Shown piece by piece: positions 62,439 to 64,000 of a stretch of DNA of 64,000 bases. Position 1 is the stretch's first letter. Each line of letters opens with the position of its first letter. The stretch lies in contig CADCIK010000004.1 in assembly GCA_902801415.1 (NCBI GenBank), positions 84,913-148,912 on the forward strand, given 5' to 3'. The position numbers were made by a program, and so were the translations under genes. The notes under the pieces are model-generated. The model did no database searches and was not told where the DNA came from. It worked only from the letters and a program-made list of their open reading frames with translations. The stretch comes from an uncultured Lachnospiraceae bacterium (GTDB taxonomy: Bacteria; Bacillota; Clostridia; Lachnospirales; Lachnospiraceae).

Positions 62439-63872
62439 TCATTTGCGGATGATCAGGCTCTTTCCGGTCATTTCCTTAGGCTGCTCCATGCCCATCACGT
62501 CGATCAGAGTGGGAACGATGTCCGCGAGAACGCCGCCCTCTCTCAGCTCGATATCCTCGTCATAGTTGGCAAGGATGAAGGGAAGAGCGCCGGTCTCATA
62601 GTTGACCATCTGCTCGCAGTTGCCGTGGTCCGCGCAGATGAAGAGAACGCCGTTCTCCTCCTTGATCGCCTCGAGTGCCTTTCCGACGCACTCATCAACG
62701 ACCTCTACAGCCTTGATCGCTGCCGGAAGGACGCCTGTGTGGCCTACCATGTCGGGGTTCGCGAAGTTGATGACAATAACGTCATATTTCTTGGAGTGGA
62801 TCGCGTCAACCAGCTTGTCCAGTACGCCGTATGCGCTCATCTCGGGCTTGAGGTCATATGTGGGAACATCCTTAGGGGAGCGGACCAGGATCCTGTCCTC
62901 ATCCTTATTGGGAGTCTCAATACCGCCGTTGAAGAAGAATGTGACATGCGCGTACTTCTCGGTCTCAGCGATTCTGGCCTGCTTCATGCCGTTGGCTGCC
63001 AGCCACTCGCCGAATGTGTTGGTGACGTCGACCTTCTTGTACTCAAAGTCATTGTCGCAGAAGCAGTGTGTGATCTCTCTTGCTCTGTCGGGTCTGAAGT
63101 TGTAGAAGATAATGGAGTCTCCGTCCTTCACGGTCGCGAGGGGCTTGCCGTCCTTGCAGATGACAGTGGGCTTTACGAACTCATCGTACTCGCCTCTCTC
63201 ATAAGAAGCTGTGATGGCTTCATGAGCGCTCTCCGCCTTGAGGCCCTCGCCCTTGGTCAGCGCGTCATACGCCTTCTGTACGCGGTCATAGTTGTTATCT
63301 CTGTCCATTGCATAGTAGCGGCCGCTGATCATAGCGATCTGTCCTACGCCGATCTCTTTCTCCTTCTCCTCAAGCTGTGCGATAAAATCGATACCGCTCT
63401 GAGGGGGCGTATCTCTTCCGTCAAGGAAGCAGTCGACATAGACTCTGTCGAGACCGTTTCTCTTGCACATTTCAAGGATCGCATAGAGGTGTGTATTATG
63501 GCTGTGCACGCCGCCGTCGGACAGCAGTCCGTAAATGTGAAGATCGGAATTTCTGACTTTGCAGTTATTGATGGCGTCAAGGATCTCGGGATTCTCAAAG
63601 AATTCACCGTCCTGGATCTCCTTGGTGATCCTGGTGAGTTCCTGATATACAATCCTGCCTGCGCCCATATTCATATGGCCAACCTCGGAGTTGCCCATCT
63701 GGCCGTCCGGAAGACCTACTGCCATACCGCTGGCATAGCCCTTCACAAAGGGTTCGCTTTCCATAAGACCACTGACAACGGGTGTATTAGCCATAGCGAT
63801 GGCATTTGCTTCGGGATTGTCATTGAGTCCGTAGCCATCAAGGATCATTAAAACTACTGGCCTTTGTTTCAT
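62439..63872 (-). CDS. gpmI: 2,3-bisphosphoglycerate-independent phosphoglycerate mutase
   Basis: Mn-dependent glycolytic enzyme that interconverts 3- and 2-phosphoglycerate. It has 477 residues against about 510 in the family. The N-terminal VVLMILDGYG, the phosphoserine motif MGNSEVGHMNMG, DGRDTPPQSG, RPDRAREI, the AETEKYAHVTFFFNGG segment and the metal-binding NPDMVGHTG and CADHGNCEQM are all present. The shortfall lies after HCFCDNDFEYKKVDV, where the usual CLTEYD...VAFKP strand region before NTFGEW is missing (about 30 residues). AGAGGAG precedes the ATG. It is transcribed alone; a terminator for an upstream gene ends at the window edge. Confidence 0.94.
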   Translation of the reverse strand: MKQRPVVLMILDGYGLNDNPEANAIAMANTPVVSGLMESEPFVKGYASGMAVGLPDGQMGNSEVGHMNMGAGRIVYQELTRITKEIQDGEFFENPEILDAINNCKVRNSDLHIYGLLSDGGVHSHNTHLYAILEMCKRNGLDRVYVDCFLDGRDTPPQSGIDFIAQLEEKEKEIGVGQIAMISGRYYAMDRDNNYDRVQKAYDALTKGEGLKAESAHEAITASYERGEYDEFVKPTVICKDGKPLATVKDGDSIIFYNFRPDRAREITHCFCDNDFEYKKVDVTNTFGEWLAANGMKQARIAETEKYAHVTFFFNGGIETPNKDEDRILVRSPKDVPTYDLKPEMSAYGVLDKLVDAIHSKKYDVIVINFANPDMVGHTGVLPAAIKAVEVVDECVGKALEAIKEENGVLFICADHGNCEQMVNYETGALPFILANYDEDIELREGGVLADIVPTLIDVMGMEQPKEMTGKSLIIRK

Positions 63873-63897
63873 TTGATTCTCCTCTAAGATAATTAAT

Positions 63898-63910
63898 AAC
63901 AGTTACTGTT
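63898..63910. promoter_or_regulatory. Palindrome in the gpmI leader
   Basis: AACAGTTACTGTT is a perfect 13-base palindrome about 25 bases before the gpmI start. It could be a regulator site in the leader, or chance. Confidence 0.35.
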
Positions 63911-63960
63911 TGAACGTATTTTACTACTTTTAGCCACAATCGTGAAGTACCGCTGAGAAA

Positions 63961-63994
63961 AAAGCGCCATGAATCCACGAATTCATGACGCTTT
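63961..63994 (-). terminator. Terminator of the gene beyond the window's right edge
   Basis: AAAGCG-CATGAAT and its near complement (one mismatch) surround CCACGA; the minus strand continues with a T run. It isolates gpmI from the next upstream gene. Confidence 0.7.
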
Positions 63995-64000
63995 TGCTTA

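Overview
The window carries a Gram-positive, Firmicutes-type gene complement: an mraZ-led division cluster, PASTA kinase plus PP2C phosphatase, DivIB-type FtsQ, and the plsX-acpP-rnc-smc operon. MurE has the DNPR motif of meso-diaminopimelate-adding enzymes, FeoA is fused to FeoB, SecD to SecF, and L32 begins MSICPKNKSS. Together with FtsZ and AckA sequence character this points to class Clostridia, most likely family Lachnospiraceae. Genus cannot be fixed from sequence alone. Nearly all genes lie on the minus strand; only tmcAL, pfkB, the ftsK-like gene and the sfp-like gene are on plus.

Layout, low to high coordinates. 1-6.5 kb: smc (cut by the window edge), rnc, acpP and plsX in one minus-strand operon, then rpmF and ackA in another. 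6.7-11.5 kb: tmcAL (+), a FeoA-FeoB iron transporter (-) and a 1-phosphofructokinase (+). 11.6-15.6 kb, the most unusual chromosomal stretch: a three-domain ADP-ribosylglycohydrolase/SseB/macrodomain protein with a HAD phosphatase (-), back to back with a plus-strand FtsK-like protein that has lost its Walker A lysine. 15.9-24.6 kb: tRNA-Ala and a compact division/wall cluster (mraZ, rsmH, ftsL, a class B PBP, mraY, ftsW, ftsQ, ftsZ) without ftsA, murF, murD or murG. 24.7-41 kb: lgt, then a run of closely spaced minus-strand genes (recJ, murE, priA, def, fmt, rsmB, rlmN, PP2C, PASTA kinase, rsgA, ychF). 41-45 kb: SecDF, a Sfp-type phosphopantetheinyl transferase and an orphan serine recombinase. 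45-54.6 kb: aspS, hisS, dprA, a ComM-type ATPase, hemW, lepA. 54.7-62.3 kb: a five-gene envelope transport locus. 62.4-63.9 kb: gpmI.

Most of the window is housekeeping. The best candidates for undescribed biology are: (1) the 54.7-62.3 kb locus, which joins two MalF/MalG-type permeases to an HlyD-like adaptor, a protein resembling the extracellular part of a MacB permease without its four-helix body, and a solute-binding lipoprotein with an N-terminal propeller-like half, and which has no ATPase gene; (2) the FtsK-fold protein with lost Walker A and B residues; (3) the ADP-ribose-related triple fusion. Regulatory DNA is also informative: a 10-bp-phased MraZ operator, palindromes over the -10 elements of tRNA-Ala and the serine recombinase, and a 15-bp tandem repeat that duplicates the rsmB stop codon.

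All calls come from reading the sequence and translations. No database search, alignment or structure prediction was run.
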